Assembly (NCBI GenBank): GCA_032117915.1
Contig: JAULYI010000181.1
Span: forward strand, 1 to 41,308
Direction of reading: 5' to 3'
DNA: 41,308 bases
From: ZLKRG46 sp032117915
Lineage (GTDB): Bacteria > Bacteroidota > Ignavibacteria > Kapaibacteriales > Kapaibacteriaceae
Shown here: in pieces, positions 33,651 to 41,308 of the stretch
Layout of the letters: every line of letters starts with the position of its first letter
Position numbering within the stretch: position 1 is the stretch's first letter
Made by a program: the position numbers and the translations under genes
Notes under the pieces: generated by a model
The model's input: the letters and a program-made list of their open reading frames with translations, nothing else
The model's database searches: none
Told to the model about the DNA's origin: nothing

Positions 33651-34516
33651 TGCAAAGATTCCAGAGTTCGGTGCAGCATGGTGGCCTCCCACACGTCACC
33701 CACGTGGGCGTGGGCAAAGGCAAGGTTACGCATCATGCGGATGACGCAGTCGATCGACGTGACCGGTGCGAGCATGTCGTCACGGAAGGCCATGCCGTTC
33801 CGCTCGACAATGGCACGACAGTCTTTCCGGTCGAGCAAATTACCACCGTGATAGCCATCGACGAAGCATTCAAGCACGGGACTGTATAACACGAAGTGAA
33901 ACGGCAGCGCTACCGGCAGCAGTTCCAGTCCGGACCTGTCGGCAAGCAGCAGCATCAGGGCACAAAGCGAGATCGGTATCCCCTTCCGCTGCGTCATGAC
34001 GGTGCTCAGGTAGGAATTCGACGGATCGTAGTACGGTTCTCCGGCCCCCGTGAAGCCTCGCTCCTCGAACAACACGCAGTTGATGGCAAGCAGCTGCGTA
34101 AGGTCAGTGGCCGGCTGCATGGTGATGAACCGCTCATGCACATCCAGTGCCATGCCGTCAAGCTGCCTGCGAATGACGGTCATGTTGCGCCCCGGATCAC
34201 CGAAGGCGTCGAGCATGACCATGGCCTCTTCAAGGTCGATGTCCGTCCCATTCGTGCGATGATGCACGATGGAGCGCACAAGGTGCATGAGGGCTTCCCG
34301 CTGATGCATGTGGATGACCTGCGTGGCACGGCCACGACTAATGGTGTCGTCGGCACGATCGATCACCCCACGTAGGATGCCGGTGATACCCGGACCGTGA
34401 TCGGCAAGCTGTCTGATGACCTGCACGCCGACCGCCTCGTCCGGATCGTCAAGCAGTCGCAGGAGGACGTCAACGCCAGGGCGCTGATCCCCGGTACGGG
34501 CTGCGTCAGAGGTCAT
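33647..34516 (-). CDS. SirB1-like transglutaminase-fold protein with HEAT-like N-terminus
   Basis: This 289-residue protein has a C-terminal half that matches the SirB1/transglutaminase-like family. It shows YYDPSNSYLSTVMTQRKGIP and ISLCALMLLLADRSGLELLP, then VALPFHFVLYSP and a DGYHGGNLLDRKDC segment. In this group the papain-like catalytic cysteine is generally lost, and here C-containing LCALM does not restore a clear triad. The N-terminal ~100 residues are helical with HEAT-like pairs (VDVLLRLLDDPDEAVGVQVI). The role is unknown. The start overlaps the LOG-family gene by 11 bp and the stop overlaps the TPR-thioredoxin start by 4 bp, so all lie in one transcript. Confidence 0.78.
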   Translation of the reverse strand: MTSDAARTGDQRPGVDVLLRLLDDPDEAVGVQVIRQLADHGPGITGILRGVIDRADDTISRGRATQVIHMHQREALMHLVRSIVHHRTNGTDIDLEEAMVMLDAFGDPGRNMTVIRRQLDGMALDVHERFITMQPATDLTQLLAINCVLFEERGFTGAGEPYYDPSNSYLSTVMTQRKGIPISLCALMLLLADRSGLELLPVALPFHFVLYSPVLECFVDGYHGGNLLDRKDCRAIVERNGMAFRDDMLAPVTSIDCVIRMMRNLAFAHAHVGDVWEATMLHRTLESLQ

Positions 34517-35420
34517 GGATGATGCTCAGACGTTTCTTCAGGATGCGGAATGCTTCGGCCGGCGAGTTCACGAACTGGAAGAGGTTGACGTCATGCTTCG
34601 AGATCATACCGGTCTTTGCCAGATGCTCCAGGTTGATGACCTTCCGCCAGAACTGCTCGCCATAGATCAGAATGGGCATCTCCTTGCGGATCTTCTCCGT
34701 CTGCACCAGCGTCAGGATCTCCATCAGCTCGTCCAACGTCCCAAAGCCGCCCGGAAAGATGACCAATGCCTTGGCCATGTAGGCAAACCAGAACTTCCGC
34801 ATGAAGAAGTAGTGGAACTCGAAGTTCAATGCGTCAGTGATGTACGGATTCGGATACTGCTCAAACGGCAGCGAGATGTTCAGACCGATCGATAGACCAC
34901 CGGCCTCCATCGCCCCTTTGTTCGAGGCTTCCATGATGCCCGGTCCCCCGCCGCTGCATACAACAAACCGCTGGGAAGGGGGCAGTGATTTGGACCATTC
35001 GGTGATACGGCGTGAAAGGTCTTCGGCGGCATGATAGTACTGCGCCATTGTGCGCTGACGCCGTGCGTCGGCGATACGGGCGGCAAGCTCTTTGCGGGCT
35101 TCGGCGACGGCGGTGGAGCGACGTTCTATCAGATCGTCAATGTGTTTATCGTACTGATCGCGACTTTTGATGCGCGCCGATCCGAAGAAGATGATCGTGT
35201 TGTGAATGCTGTGACGCTTGAACTGATGCTCCGGGTGAAGATACTCGGCCATGACGCGCAGGATGCGGGCATCCTTGCCGTACATGAATTCCCGGTTGCC
35301 ATAGGCCTTGGGGGCACGCTTTCCGTGCGGAACAACCTCGCCGGCGATGTCCGTCGGCTTGGCCGCAGCGGGTGACGGACTCTTCCTCCGTGCCGAGGCG
35401 GACGATCGTTTGGCAGCCAT
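34506..35420 (-). CDS. LOG family (lysine decarboxylase-like) protein
   Basis: This 304-residue Rossmann-like protein carries both family signatures: SGGGPGIMEA at 156-165 and PGGFGTLDE at 223-231. LOG proteins are phosphoribohydrolases acting on nucleoside 5'-monophosphates; plant members release active cytokinins, and bacterial ones may act on nucleotide pools. Many are misnamed lysine decarboxylases. The protein is longer than the ~200-residue minimal LOG. It has a basic, proline-rich N-terminal extension (about 1-45) and an inserted charged helix (about 86-140), placing it in the long subgroup. It starts 14 bp after the SDR stop and overlaps the SirB1-like gene. Family sure, substrate unknown. 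Confidence 0.9.
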   Translation of the reverse strand: MAAKRSSASARRKSPSPAAAKPTDIAGEVVPHGKRAPKAYGNREFMYGKDARILRVMAEYLHPEHQFKRHSIHNTIIFFGSARIKSRDQYDKHIDDLIERRSTAVAEARKELAARIADARRQRTMAQYYHAAEDLSRRITEWSKSLPPSQRFVVCSGGGPGIMEASNKGAMEAGGLSIGLNISLPFEQYPNPYITDALNFEFHYFFMRKFWFAYMAKALVIFPGGFGTLDELMEILTLVQTEKIRKEMPILIYGEQFWRKVINLEHLAKTGMISKHDVNLFQFVNSPAEAFRILKKRLSIIHDL

Positions 35421-35434
35421 TAGTGACCTTTCGG

Positions 35435-36169
35435 TTATCGATGAAGGTGATAGCCCCCGTCAACGGCGATGAACTGTCCCGTGATGTAGGGCGAACAGGT
35501 GGCAAAGAACCACACGGCATCCATGACGTCGTCCGACGTACCATAACGTCCCATCGGGATCCGCTCCGTGGCCGTCATGGCACGTTCATGACCGTTGGGT
35601 TCTTCGCTGATCAGGATGGCACCCGGAGCGACGGTGTTGACGCTGAGCTGCGGGGCAGCCGATCGGGCAAGCGACTTCACTGCTGTGACGAGTGCACTCT
35701 TTGACACGTTATAGGCAAGTCGGTCACGCCAGATCTCGACGGCACCAAGGGACGACATGCTGATCAGACGTCCCGTTTCACCGGATACCGTCAGCTTTTC
35801 GCGATATGCCTTCGCAAGGGTGACCAGTGGCAAGGTATTGACGTCGATGGCATGTCGAATGGCGTCAACGTCGAGATCGTCGACCGACGTCGGTCCGGGA
35901 AAGATGCCGGCATTGACGATGAGGACGTCTGGCACTCCATGCGCATCGACCAGTGCGCTGAAGGCGGAAGCCAGTGCCGCTGCGTCAGACACGTCGCACT
36001 GCTGCTTGGCTGCTCGCACGTCGTGACTGTGGCAGACGCCAAGGGTGTCTGCGGCCTCACGCTCGGATGTCCGATACGTGATGCCAACGTCGTAGCCTCG
36101 CTGCGCGAAGGTCCGTGCCATGGCGGCGCCGATGCGGCGCGCTCCGCCGATGATGATGACCGATGGCAT
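35435..36169 (-). CDS. short-chain dehydrogenase, pteridine-reductase-like
   Basis: This 244-residue classical SDR has the N-terminal motif IIIGGARRIGAAMA, NAG at 86-88, S140, and the catalytic YNVSK with Y153 and K157. The glycine motif IGGARRIG fits the TGxxxRxG pattern of pteridine/dihydromonapterin reductases (PTR1/FolM), with Ile for Thr. A pterin substrate is therefore a reasonable guess. The terminal ITGQFIAVDGGYHLHR is standard for SDRs. The gene overlaps the folate-binding YgfZ gene by one base, which strengthens a pterin/folate link without proving it. A general sugar or acyl reductase is the alternative. Confidence 0.85.
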   Translation of the reverse strand: MPSVIIIGGARRIGAAMARTFAQRGYDVGITYRTSEREAADTLGVCHSHDVRAAKQQCDVSDAAALASAFSALVDAHGVPDVLIVNAGIFPGPTSVDDLDVDAIRHAIDVNTLPLVTLAKAYREKLTVSGETGRLISMSSLGAVEIWRDRLAYNVSKSALVTAVKSLARSAAPQLSVNTVAPGAILISEEPNGHERAMTATERIPMGRYGTSDDVMDAVWFFATCSPYITGQFIAVDGGYHLHR

Positions 36170-37179
36170 CAGGACTCCTGCATGGGCAGTGCAACGATCG
36201 TTGCCGCATGCTCTGCAGCGTCGGTGCGGACGATGATGTCCGTGTCCGGCAACGCATGCTCGTGTCGGACGTAGGCCAGGCCGTAGTAAAGCGGCGTGCG
36301 CGCGCCACGGACCATGCTGGTGATGCGGCCGACGTCGGCACCTTCGATGAAGACGGCACCACCGACGGTCAACGGCTGGCTGGATGTGACGCCGACGATG
36401 CGCTGCTTGACCTTGTTGTAGGTGTCAAGGCGGGCAACCACTTCCTGTCCGATGTAGCAGCCCTTGGCAAAGCTCACCATGTGCAGCAGGCCGGCCTCCA
36501 GCGGGTTATAGGACTCGGTCCACTCCGCGCCCAGCCGACCCATACCGCCTATCACACGAAGGTAGTCTGCTTCGGCATCGTTCAGCACCGTAATGGCACC
36601 CTCGTCGAACGGCAACGGTGTGCCAACCGGCAGGATCGTACGGTAGGACAGCTCGCAGACCGACGGAATGCGCATTGTTCTGCATGCAGCGCCGTCGATG
36701 GTATGGTCCACCCACCCGCAGAGCGGAAGAGTGGCCACATCGATCTGTAGCAGTGTCGCAATGGCCTGTGGTGCCTGCGGTCCCATCCAGTCGATGGCCA
36801 TGCCCTCGGCACTGTGGTCAGACACCTGCACATCATCCATGATGATGTAGTTTCGTAGCCACTGTCGAACACGTGCGGCATTGCCGTCGGAACACAGCAG
36901 CATCGTCTCCTGTTCGTCGTGCAGCACGGCCAGCACATCGATGATCCGCGCCTTATCCGTCAGCAGGACCGTATGCTTGCCTGCACCGGGTCGCAACGAG
37001 ACGACATCGTTCGTGGTGAGTCGCTGCAACAGGTCGAGTCTGTCGATGCCGCGCATGCGCAGCCAGCCGACAGATGGCCTTCGGTACATGACTGCGTGGT
37101 GGTAGGCAGCTTCGATGGCGTCGATGCGCACGTCATCAACGGTCACATTCTCTTTTTCGGCATTGGTCACATGAGACAT
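36169..37179 (-). CDS. ygfZ: YgfZ/GcvT-like folate-binding Fe-S cluster protein
   Basis: This 336-residue protein of the YgfZ family is related to the T-protein of glycine cleavage. YgfZ binds tetrahydrofolate and helps keep or repair iron-sulfur enzymes, for example MiaB in E. coli. The diagnostic motif KGCYIGQE is at residues 239-246, with the conserved C241. The folate-fold segments LRMRGIDRLDLLQRLTTNDV (N-terminal) and YNPLEAGLLHMVSFAKGCY are also seen. The ATG at 37179 overlaps the divergent protease start by 9 bp; a GTG at 37146 would avoid this and still keep the conserved domain. It heads the minus-strand run YgfZ-SDR-LOG-SirB1-TPR-thioredoxin. Confidence 0.92.
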   Translation of the reverse strand: MSHVTNAEKENVTVDDVRIDAIEAAYHHAVMYRRPSVGWLRMRGIDRLDLLQRLTTNDVVSLRPGAGKHTVLLTDKARIIDVLAVLHDEQETMLLCSDGNAARVRQWLRNYIIMDDVQVSDHSAEGMAIDWMGPQAPQAIATLLQIDVATLPLCGWVDHTIDGAACRTMRIPSVCELSYRTILPVGTPLPFDEGAITVLNDAEADYLRVIGGMGRLGAEWTESYNPLEAGLLHMVSFAKGCYIGQEVVARLDTYNKVKQRIVGVTSSQPLTVGGAVFIEGADVGRITSMVRGARTPLYYGLAYVRHEHALPDTDIIVRTDAAEHAATIVALPMQES

Positions 37180-39198
37180 TACACAAGCCTTCGTCGGTTC
37201 CTGGTGGTGATGCTTGCCATCGTTGTCAGCGATGTTGCGAGCGATATAACGAATCTCGGCCGTATTCCGTGCCTGGCACAGACACAGCCGTATCGCATCC
37301 GCTTTGTCGACAAAGGGCCGTCACCCTTCGAACCGGGAACGCCGCTCTACGAGCAGACGCTTGCCACCTTCCATGCTGATGCCATTGCACGACGTCAACG
37401 GATGGGACTTTCGCCCGTGCTCTCGGAGCGCGACCGTCCGGTCCATGCCGACTACGTCAACCAGTTGACGTCGCTCGGCGTCCGCGTGCTTGCCACGTCC
37501 AACTGGCGTAACCTGGTCATTGCCGAGCTCGATTCGGCGCAGGCTGCAGCCCTGCAGCAAGGGTCTCGTCCGTGGACCGTCGAACCCATCGCATCATCAC
37601 CCTACGTGCCCTTTGCCCAGACCACGGCCACCGAGGCAGCCCTGCCCGACTGCTGGCCACCCTATTACGGCTCGTCGCTCATCACCACCACCACCGTCGG
37701 TGCCCTTGGCCTGCATGAGGCCGGAGTCTATGGGCAGGGGGCAGTGATCGGCCTGATCGACAATGGCTTCCGGAGGTCTCTGCCGCCGTTCGGCCATTTG
37801 ACGGTCCGCGGTGAATACGATGCGATCTATGGCGACAGCTCGACGTCCAACGACTCACTCGATAAACCCGATCAGGATGGTCACGGCACGCTGGTGCTGT
37901 CCGTTGCCGGCGGCTACTGGAAAGACTCCATCGTTGGCGTTGCGCCTGCGGCGACCTACCTGCTGGCAAAGTCCGAAGACATGCGCTGGGAGCGCCGCAT
38001 CGAAGAGGATCACTATGCGCTTGCCGTGGAGTGGATGGAGCGGAAGGGTGCCGACATCATCTCGTCATCACTCGGCTATCTGACCTATGACTCGCTGCAG
38101 CGACAGACGACGTACGACGACCTTGACGGGTCAACAACGACGGCCGCCCAGGCCGTCAACATGGCTTCGACCTTCGGTGTGATCTGCGTGACGGCCGCCG
38201 GCAACAGCGGCCCGGCCAGCCGCAGTATCATCACGCCCGCCGATGCCGACAGTGTTGTTGCCGTCGGCGGCGTCCTCCGCAGCGGCCGGCCGTGGGGCAG
38301 ATCCTCAAGCGGTCCGACCATCGACGGTCGCATCAAACCCGACGTAGCAGCCCTCGGTGCCAAGGTGCCGTGTGCCGGCACGGGCGAGCAACCGATGGTT
38401 GCGGCAGACGGTACATCGCTTGCCACGCCGGCAATCGCCGGTGCCTTTGCGTTGCTGCGAACTATCTATCCCGACGTCGAACCATGGCGCATCCGGCAGG
38501 CCGTGTATGAGTCCGGACCCTATCCCTTTGTGCGCGACAGCGCCGTTGGTCATGGCGCACCCAATACGACGCGCGCAGCACAGCTGCTAGGACCCGGTCC
38601 GGTACGCCCATCGCTGGTGGTGAGCAGCGGCAAGCGCTATGCCATTGCCACGGTCTTCAACGAGACGCCTGTGGCTTGCACGCTACGCGTACGCTCTGTT
38701 GGCGCTACGGAATGGACGTCCATCGCTGCCGCCGTCGAAGCGCATCCGCACTATCTGTTTCCGCTGGATGACAACGCTGGCACGGTCGATATCGAATATC
38801 AACTCGAGGCATCGGCTGGCATACGCCGTCGCACGTGGCCTGCGGAAGGCGTTGCGCTCTTCCCTGCCACCGGAACGGATATCAGCTGCGGATCCCAAGT
38901 GCCGCAGCTCGTCACATCGGTCGCTGCCGAAGCCATCGTCCATGACCTCGTAGCCGTACCGAACGTCATCACGGACCGACAGCAGCGTCTGCGTCTGGTC
39001 GGCCTTGTCGGACGTGCCACCGCCGTCCATGTCATCCACGTTCCCCTCGGTACTGCCTCGGCCGTCCACTGGAGTCCGACCTTCGGCAATGCCGCCGTGA
39101 TGATCGACGTGCAGGCCCTGGCATCGGGCCGGTACATGGCCGTGGTAACGACGGACGAAGGACGTACCATCACTGCCCCCTTCATCGTCCTCGAGTAA
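37171..39198 (+). CDS. exported subtilisin-like serine protease (S8) with T9SS-type tail
   Basis: This 675-residue secreted protease has an N-terminal Arg-rich then hydrophobic stretch, a likely signal peptide (RRFLVVMLAIVVSDVA, cleavage perhaps before QTQP). A propeptide-like region follows to about 170. The S8 catalytic domain has D197 (GLIDNGF), H238 (DGHGTLV), the oxyanion asparagine in TAAGNSGPAS and S416 in DGTSLATPAIAG. The last ~90 residues, ending ALASGRYMAVVTTDEGRTIT, APFIVLE, look like a T9SS sorting tail. This predicts surface delivery. ATG 37171 is the first in-frame start with positive charge; earlier readings lie wholly inside ygfZ on the other strand. A second SDR gene follows after 5 bp. 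Protease class very secure, sorting tail probable. Confidence 0.92.
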   Translation: MRHYTSLRRFLVVMLAIVVSDVASDITNLGRIPCLAQTQPYRIRFVDKGPSPFEPGTPLYEQTLATFHADAIARRQRMGLSPVLSERDRPVHADYVNQLTSLGVRVLATSNWRNLVIAELDSAQAAALQQGSRPWTVEPIASSPYVPFAQTTATEAALPDCWPPYYGSSLITTTTVGALGLHEAGVYGQGAVIGLIDNGFRRSLPPFGHLTVRGEYDAIYGDSSTSNDSLDKPDQDGHGTLVLSVAGGYWKDSIVGVAPAATYLLAKSEDMRWERRIEEDHYALAVEWMERKGADIISSSLGYLTYDSLQRQTTYDDLDGSTTTAAQAVNMASTFGVICVTAAGNSGPASRSIITPADADSVVAVGGVLRSGRPWGRSSSGPTIDGRIKPDVAALGAKVPCAGTGEQPMVAADGTSLATPAIAGAFALLRTIYPDVEPWRIRQAVYESGPYPFVRDSAVGHGAPNTTRAAQLLGPGPVRPSLVVSSGKRYAIATVFNETPVACTLRVRSVGATEWTSIAAAVEAHPHYLFPLDDNAGTVDIEYQLEASAGIRRRTWPAEGVALFPATGTDISCGSQVPQLVTSVAAEAIVHDLVAVPNVITDRQQRLRLVGLVGRATAVHVIHVPLGTASAVHWSPTFGNAAVMIDVQALASGRYMAVVTTDEGRTITAPFIVLE

Positions 39199-39203
39199 GT
39201 GCC

Positions 39204-39833
39204 ATGCCACACATGCTGATCACCGGAGCCTACGGCGGACTGGGTCGATACGTTGCCGAAGCGGCCACACAGGCCGGATGGACGCTGATCACGCCGCGCT
39301 CGACGGAGGTCGACCTGCGGTCGCATGACGCCATGCAGGCGTTTGCCGGGAGCCTTCCCGACGATCTTCGGGCTGTGGTCCACCTTGTCGGTGGTATCAC
39401 CGCAGGCAAGACCGTCGAGGAGACCGCGCCGGAAGACGTGGCGGCCATGTTCGAACTCAATGTGACAACGACATTCAACGTGCTGCTTGCCACACTGCCC
39501 ATGCTCAAGCATCACGGCGGCAGCGTCGTCACCATCGGTGCACGCGATGTCCTGCACCCGCTGGGCAATCGTGCGGCCTACGCTTCGTCAAAGGCCGCCG
39601 TAGCATCGCTTACGCAGGTCATCGCCGAAGAAGGTCGTGCACATGGCGTGCGCGCCAACTGCATTCTGCCGGGAATCATCCGCACAGAGGCGAACCTCTC
39701 ATGGGCGGACGACGCAACGGTAGCGCTGATGGTAGCACCGGAACAGATCGCCGCCACCATCGTCGACCTTTGTCGAGACTCCAATGCCGTAAGCGGTGCC
39801 ATCATCCCCATGTATGGGGGCTTTCCCTACTGA
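39204..39833 (+). CDS. short-chain dehydrogenase/reductase family protein
   Basis: This 209-residue classical-type SDR is shorter than the usual 240-260. The nucleotide motif LITGAYGGLGRYVAEA is at 5-20, and the catalytic YASSK has Y126 and K130. The serine normally 13 residues before the tyrosine is alanine here (A113 in TIGARD), and the NAG motif is replaced by LVGG. It may therefore belong to the quinoid-dihydropteridine-reductase-like branch, whose members lack that serine. The C-terminal SGAIIPMYGGFPY is a standard SDR end. It is located 5 bp after the protease and 14 bp before the ABC transporter gene. The reaction cannot be named. Confidence 0.85.
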   Translation: MPHMLITGAYGGLGRYVAEAATQAGWTLITPRSTEVDLRSHDAMQAFAGSLPDDLRAVVHLVGGITAGKTVEETAPEDVAAMFELNVTTTFNVLLATLPMLKHHGGSVVTIGARDVLHPLGNRAAYASSKAAVASLTQVIAEEGRAHGVRANCILPGIIRTEANLSWADDATVALMVAPEQIAATIVDLCRDSNAVSGAIIPMYGGFPY

Positions 39834-39847
39834 CCAACGAAGGACGC

Positions 39848-41308
39848 ATGGCCAGACGCCGAGCCTCTTCCACCAGCGACGTGCGCGTTGATAGCGCTAC
39901 GGCCAAACGTCAGCTGCGCTTCCTGCTCTCCTACTACCGTCCCTACGCCGGACGCATGATCGCGAGCGTACTCGTCATGCTGCCGTCGAGCGGTATCACG
40001 CTGCTGTTCCCGCGGTTGACGGGCGATCTGATCGACAGGATCACGGCAGCGCCGACAACGAATAGTCTGTACGAGATCGGTGGCATCTTCCTAGCCCTGC
40101 TCACGGCACAGGCCATCACGGGTTACATCGTGAACACCACCATGTCGCGCACCACGGAGCGCGTGATCGCAGCACTCCGCACAGACCTGTTCGGTCGCAT
40201 CGTCATGCTGCCCATGCACGTGATCGGCGGACATCGTGTGGGCGAATTGTCATCACGGTTATCGTCGGATCTGACGCAGATCCAGGAGACCTTCTCGTTC
40301 TCGATCCTGCAGCTGATGCGCCAGGGTATCTTCCTTGTTGGCAGCATCGTCATCATCGTTGGTACGAGTCTGCAGCTGACCATTCCCATTCTGCTTGGCA
40401 CACCGGTCATCGTTGGTCTTGCCGTGCTGATCGGACGCAAGATCCGAGCGTTGAGCACGCAGACGCAGGACGCGCTGGCGCGTACCTCCACCATCGTCGA
40501 AGAGACCCTGCAAAGCATCTCGTCCGTGAAGTCTTTTGTGCAGGAGCGCTACGAGATCGACCGCTACGGAGATGCGTTAGGCGAGAATATGCTACTGGCG
40601 ATCCGTGGTGCACGGCTGCGCGCCGGCTTCGTCACCTTCATCATCTTTACGATGTTCGGCGGCATCGCCGCCGTCATCCTGTACGGTGCCAACCTCGTTG
40701 CTACCGGTGCTGTGTCCATGGGCCAGCTGCTGTCCTTCCTGATGTATGCCATGTTCGTTGGTGGCGCCTTGGGAAGCTTTGCAGAGCTGATCGGACAGGT
40801 ACAGAAAACGCTCGGCTCGTCGGTCCGCATCCGCGAGCTGCTGACGTCCGACACAGAAACGCTCGGTCTGGACGCTCCGGCGGTCACACTGCGGTCGGTC
40901 GCCCTCGAGCATGTCTCGTTCGCCTATCCCGAGCGTCCGGACACGCCGGTGCTCGACGGTGTCAGTCTGCGTATCGACGCCGGAGAGCGCGTTGCCTTTG
41001 TGGGTGAGAGCGGTGCCGGCAAGAGCACGACGGCAGCCCTCATTCAGCGACTCTACCTGCCTACGGCAGGCGTCATTCGCTATGATGGTCAGGATGCCGG
41101 CGAGCTAACCCTGGCGCAGATCCGCCGCAACATCGGCGTCGTCCCGCAGGACATCGTCCTTTTCGGTGGCACCATCGAAGCTAACATCCGGTACGGACGT
41201 CAGGACGCTACGCACGAAGAGGTAATCGAGGCGGCGCGTGCAGCGAATGCCCTGGAGTTCATCGAACGATTCCCCGAGAACTTCGCGGCCCTAGTGGGCG
41301 AACGCGGC
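39848..41308 (+). CDS. ABC exporter half-transporter (ABCB/MsbA-like), 3' end cut by window
   Basis: This open frame continues to the window end (487 codons seen). The N-terminal ABC transmembrane domain has about six hydrophobic helices between residues 35 and 310 (for example MIASVLVMLPSSGITLLF, AVILYGANLVATGAVSMG). The ATPase domain starts near 345 (LEHVSFAYPERPDTPVLDGV) with Walker A GESGAGKST at 386-394 (K392). The Q-loop VVPQDIVLFGGTI follows. Signature, Walker B and H-loop are beyond the edge. This fused membrane-ATPase layout is that of lipid, peptide or multidrug exporters. An SD-like AAGGA at 39840-39844 lies only three bases before the ATG. Substrate unknown; the family is secure. 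Confidence 0.94.
   Translation, partial: MARRRASSTSDVRVDSATAKRQLRFLLSYYRPYAGRMIASVLVMLPSSGITLLFPRLTGDLIDRITAAPTTNSLYEIGGIFLALLTAQAITGYIVNTTMSRTTERVIAALRTDLFGRIVMLPMHVIGGHRVGELSSRLSSDLTQIQETFSFSILQLMRQGIFLVGSIVIIVGTSLQLTIPILLGTPVIVGLAVLIGRKIRALSTQTQDALARTSTIVEETLQSISSVKSFVQERYEIDRYGDALGENMLLAIRGARLRAGFVTFIIFTMFGGIAAVILYGANLVATGAVSMGQLLSFLMYAMFVGGALGSFAELIGQVQKTLGSSVRIRELLTSDTETLGLDAPAVTLRSVALEHVSFAYPERPDTPVLDGVSLRIDAGERVAFVGESGAGKSTTAALIQRLYLPTAGVIRYDGQDAGELTLAQIRRNIGVVPQDIVLFGGTIEANIRYGRQDATHEEVIEAARAANALEFIERFPENFAALVGERG

Noticed and set aside
33653..33660. Minus-strand promoter box AATCTTTG before the TPR-thioredoxin gene
   Set aside because: It has one mismatch to TAnnTTTG and lies inside the upstream coupled gene; co-transcription explains expression more simply, so it is mentioned only with the gene.
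36919..37170. Upstream extension of the S8 protease
   Set aside because: It is antisense to conserved ygfZ coding sequence and would bury the signal peptide.
1..41308. Defence island, prophage, integrative element or secondary-metabolite cluster
   Set aside because: No integrase, phage structural, toxin-antitoxin, restriction, polyketide or peptide-synthetase signatures are seen. Gene content is housekeeping and envelope-related.

Overview
The window is ordinary chromosomal sequence from a GC-rich member of the Bacteroidota-Chlorobiota lineage, perhaps close to the Kapabacteria or Ignavibacteria (inference). Three things support this. Large surface proteins end in C-terminal tails of the type IX secretion (T9SS) kind. 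A TonB-dependent receptor is paired with a DUF4249 lipoprotein. The Bacteroidota -7 promoter element TAnnTTTG stands just upstream of several genes, once with a well-spaced -33 TTTG. Coding density is very high. Neighbouring genes often overlap by 1, 4, 11 or 23 bases, and the only intergenic stretch near 300 bp is 31480-31760. I saw no phage, transposase, CRISPR array, tRNA or rRNA.

Layout. 1-5392: the 3' part of a MeaB/ArgK GTPase gene, a coupled M24 peptidase, an exported TPR protein, and an M3 oligoendopeptidase. 5393-13638: a hairpin and promoter region, then two giant cell-surface proteins (an Ig-repeat adhesin-like protein and a lamin-tail/Ig/ASH-repeat/cohesin-like protein) separated by a perfect terminator hairpin. 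13687-17153: an NAD-dependent epimerase coupled to a membrane-anchored penicillin-acylase-family Ntn hydrolase. 17236-20763: leucyl aminopeptidase, ECF sigma factor, membrane-bound anti-sigma factor and TlpA-like thioredoxin lipoprotein, apparently one operon. 20771-22075 (-): thymidine phosphorylase. 22110-25210: SpoU/TrmH RNA methyltransferase, class V aminotransferase, and an unusual fusion of an RdgB/HAM1 nucleotide pyrophosphatase with a carboxymuconolactone-decarboxylase-like domain. 25200-28339 (-): TonB receptor plus DUF4249 lipoprotein. 28433-31479: dicluster ferredoxin, YtcJ-type amidohydrolase, and an ATP-grasp-like protein of unknown role. 31480-31760: a cluster of REP-like palindromes. 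31761-37179 (-): a YgfZ, pteridine-reductase-like SDR, LOG-family, SirB1-like and TPR-thioredoxin gene run. 37171-41308: an exported subtilisin-like protease, a second SDR, and an ABC exporter gene cut by the window end.

Functional themes are cell-envelope proteins and proteolysis (M24, M3, M17, S45 and S8 hydrolases), periplasmic thiol chemistry (two TlpA-like proteins), envelope-stress-type regulation, and housekeeping nucleotide and cofactor maintenance. No clearly new multi-gene system stands out. The best leads are the RdgB-CMD fusion, the REP-like cluster with compensatory stem changes, the overlapping promoter and terminator architecture, and the unassigned ATP-grasp-like protein.
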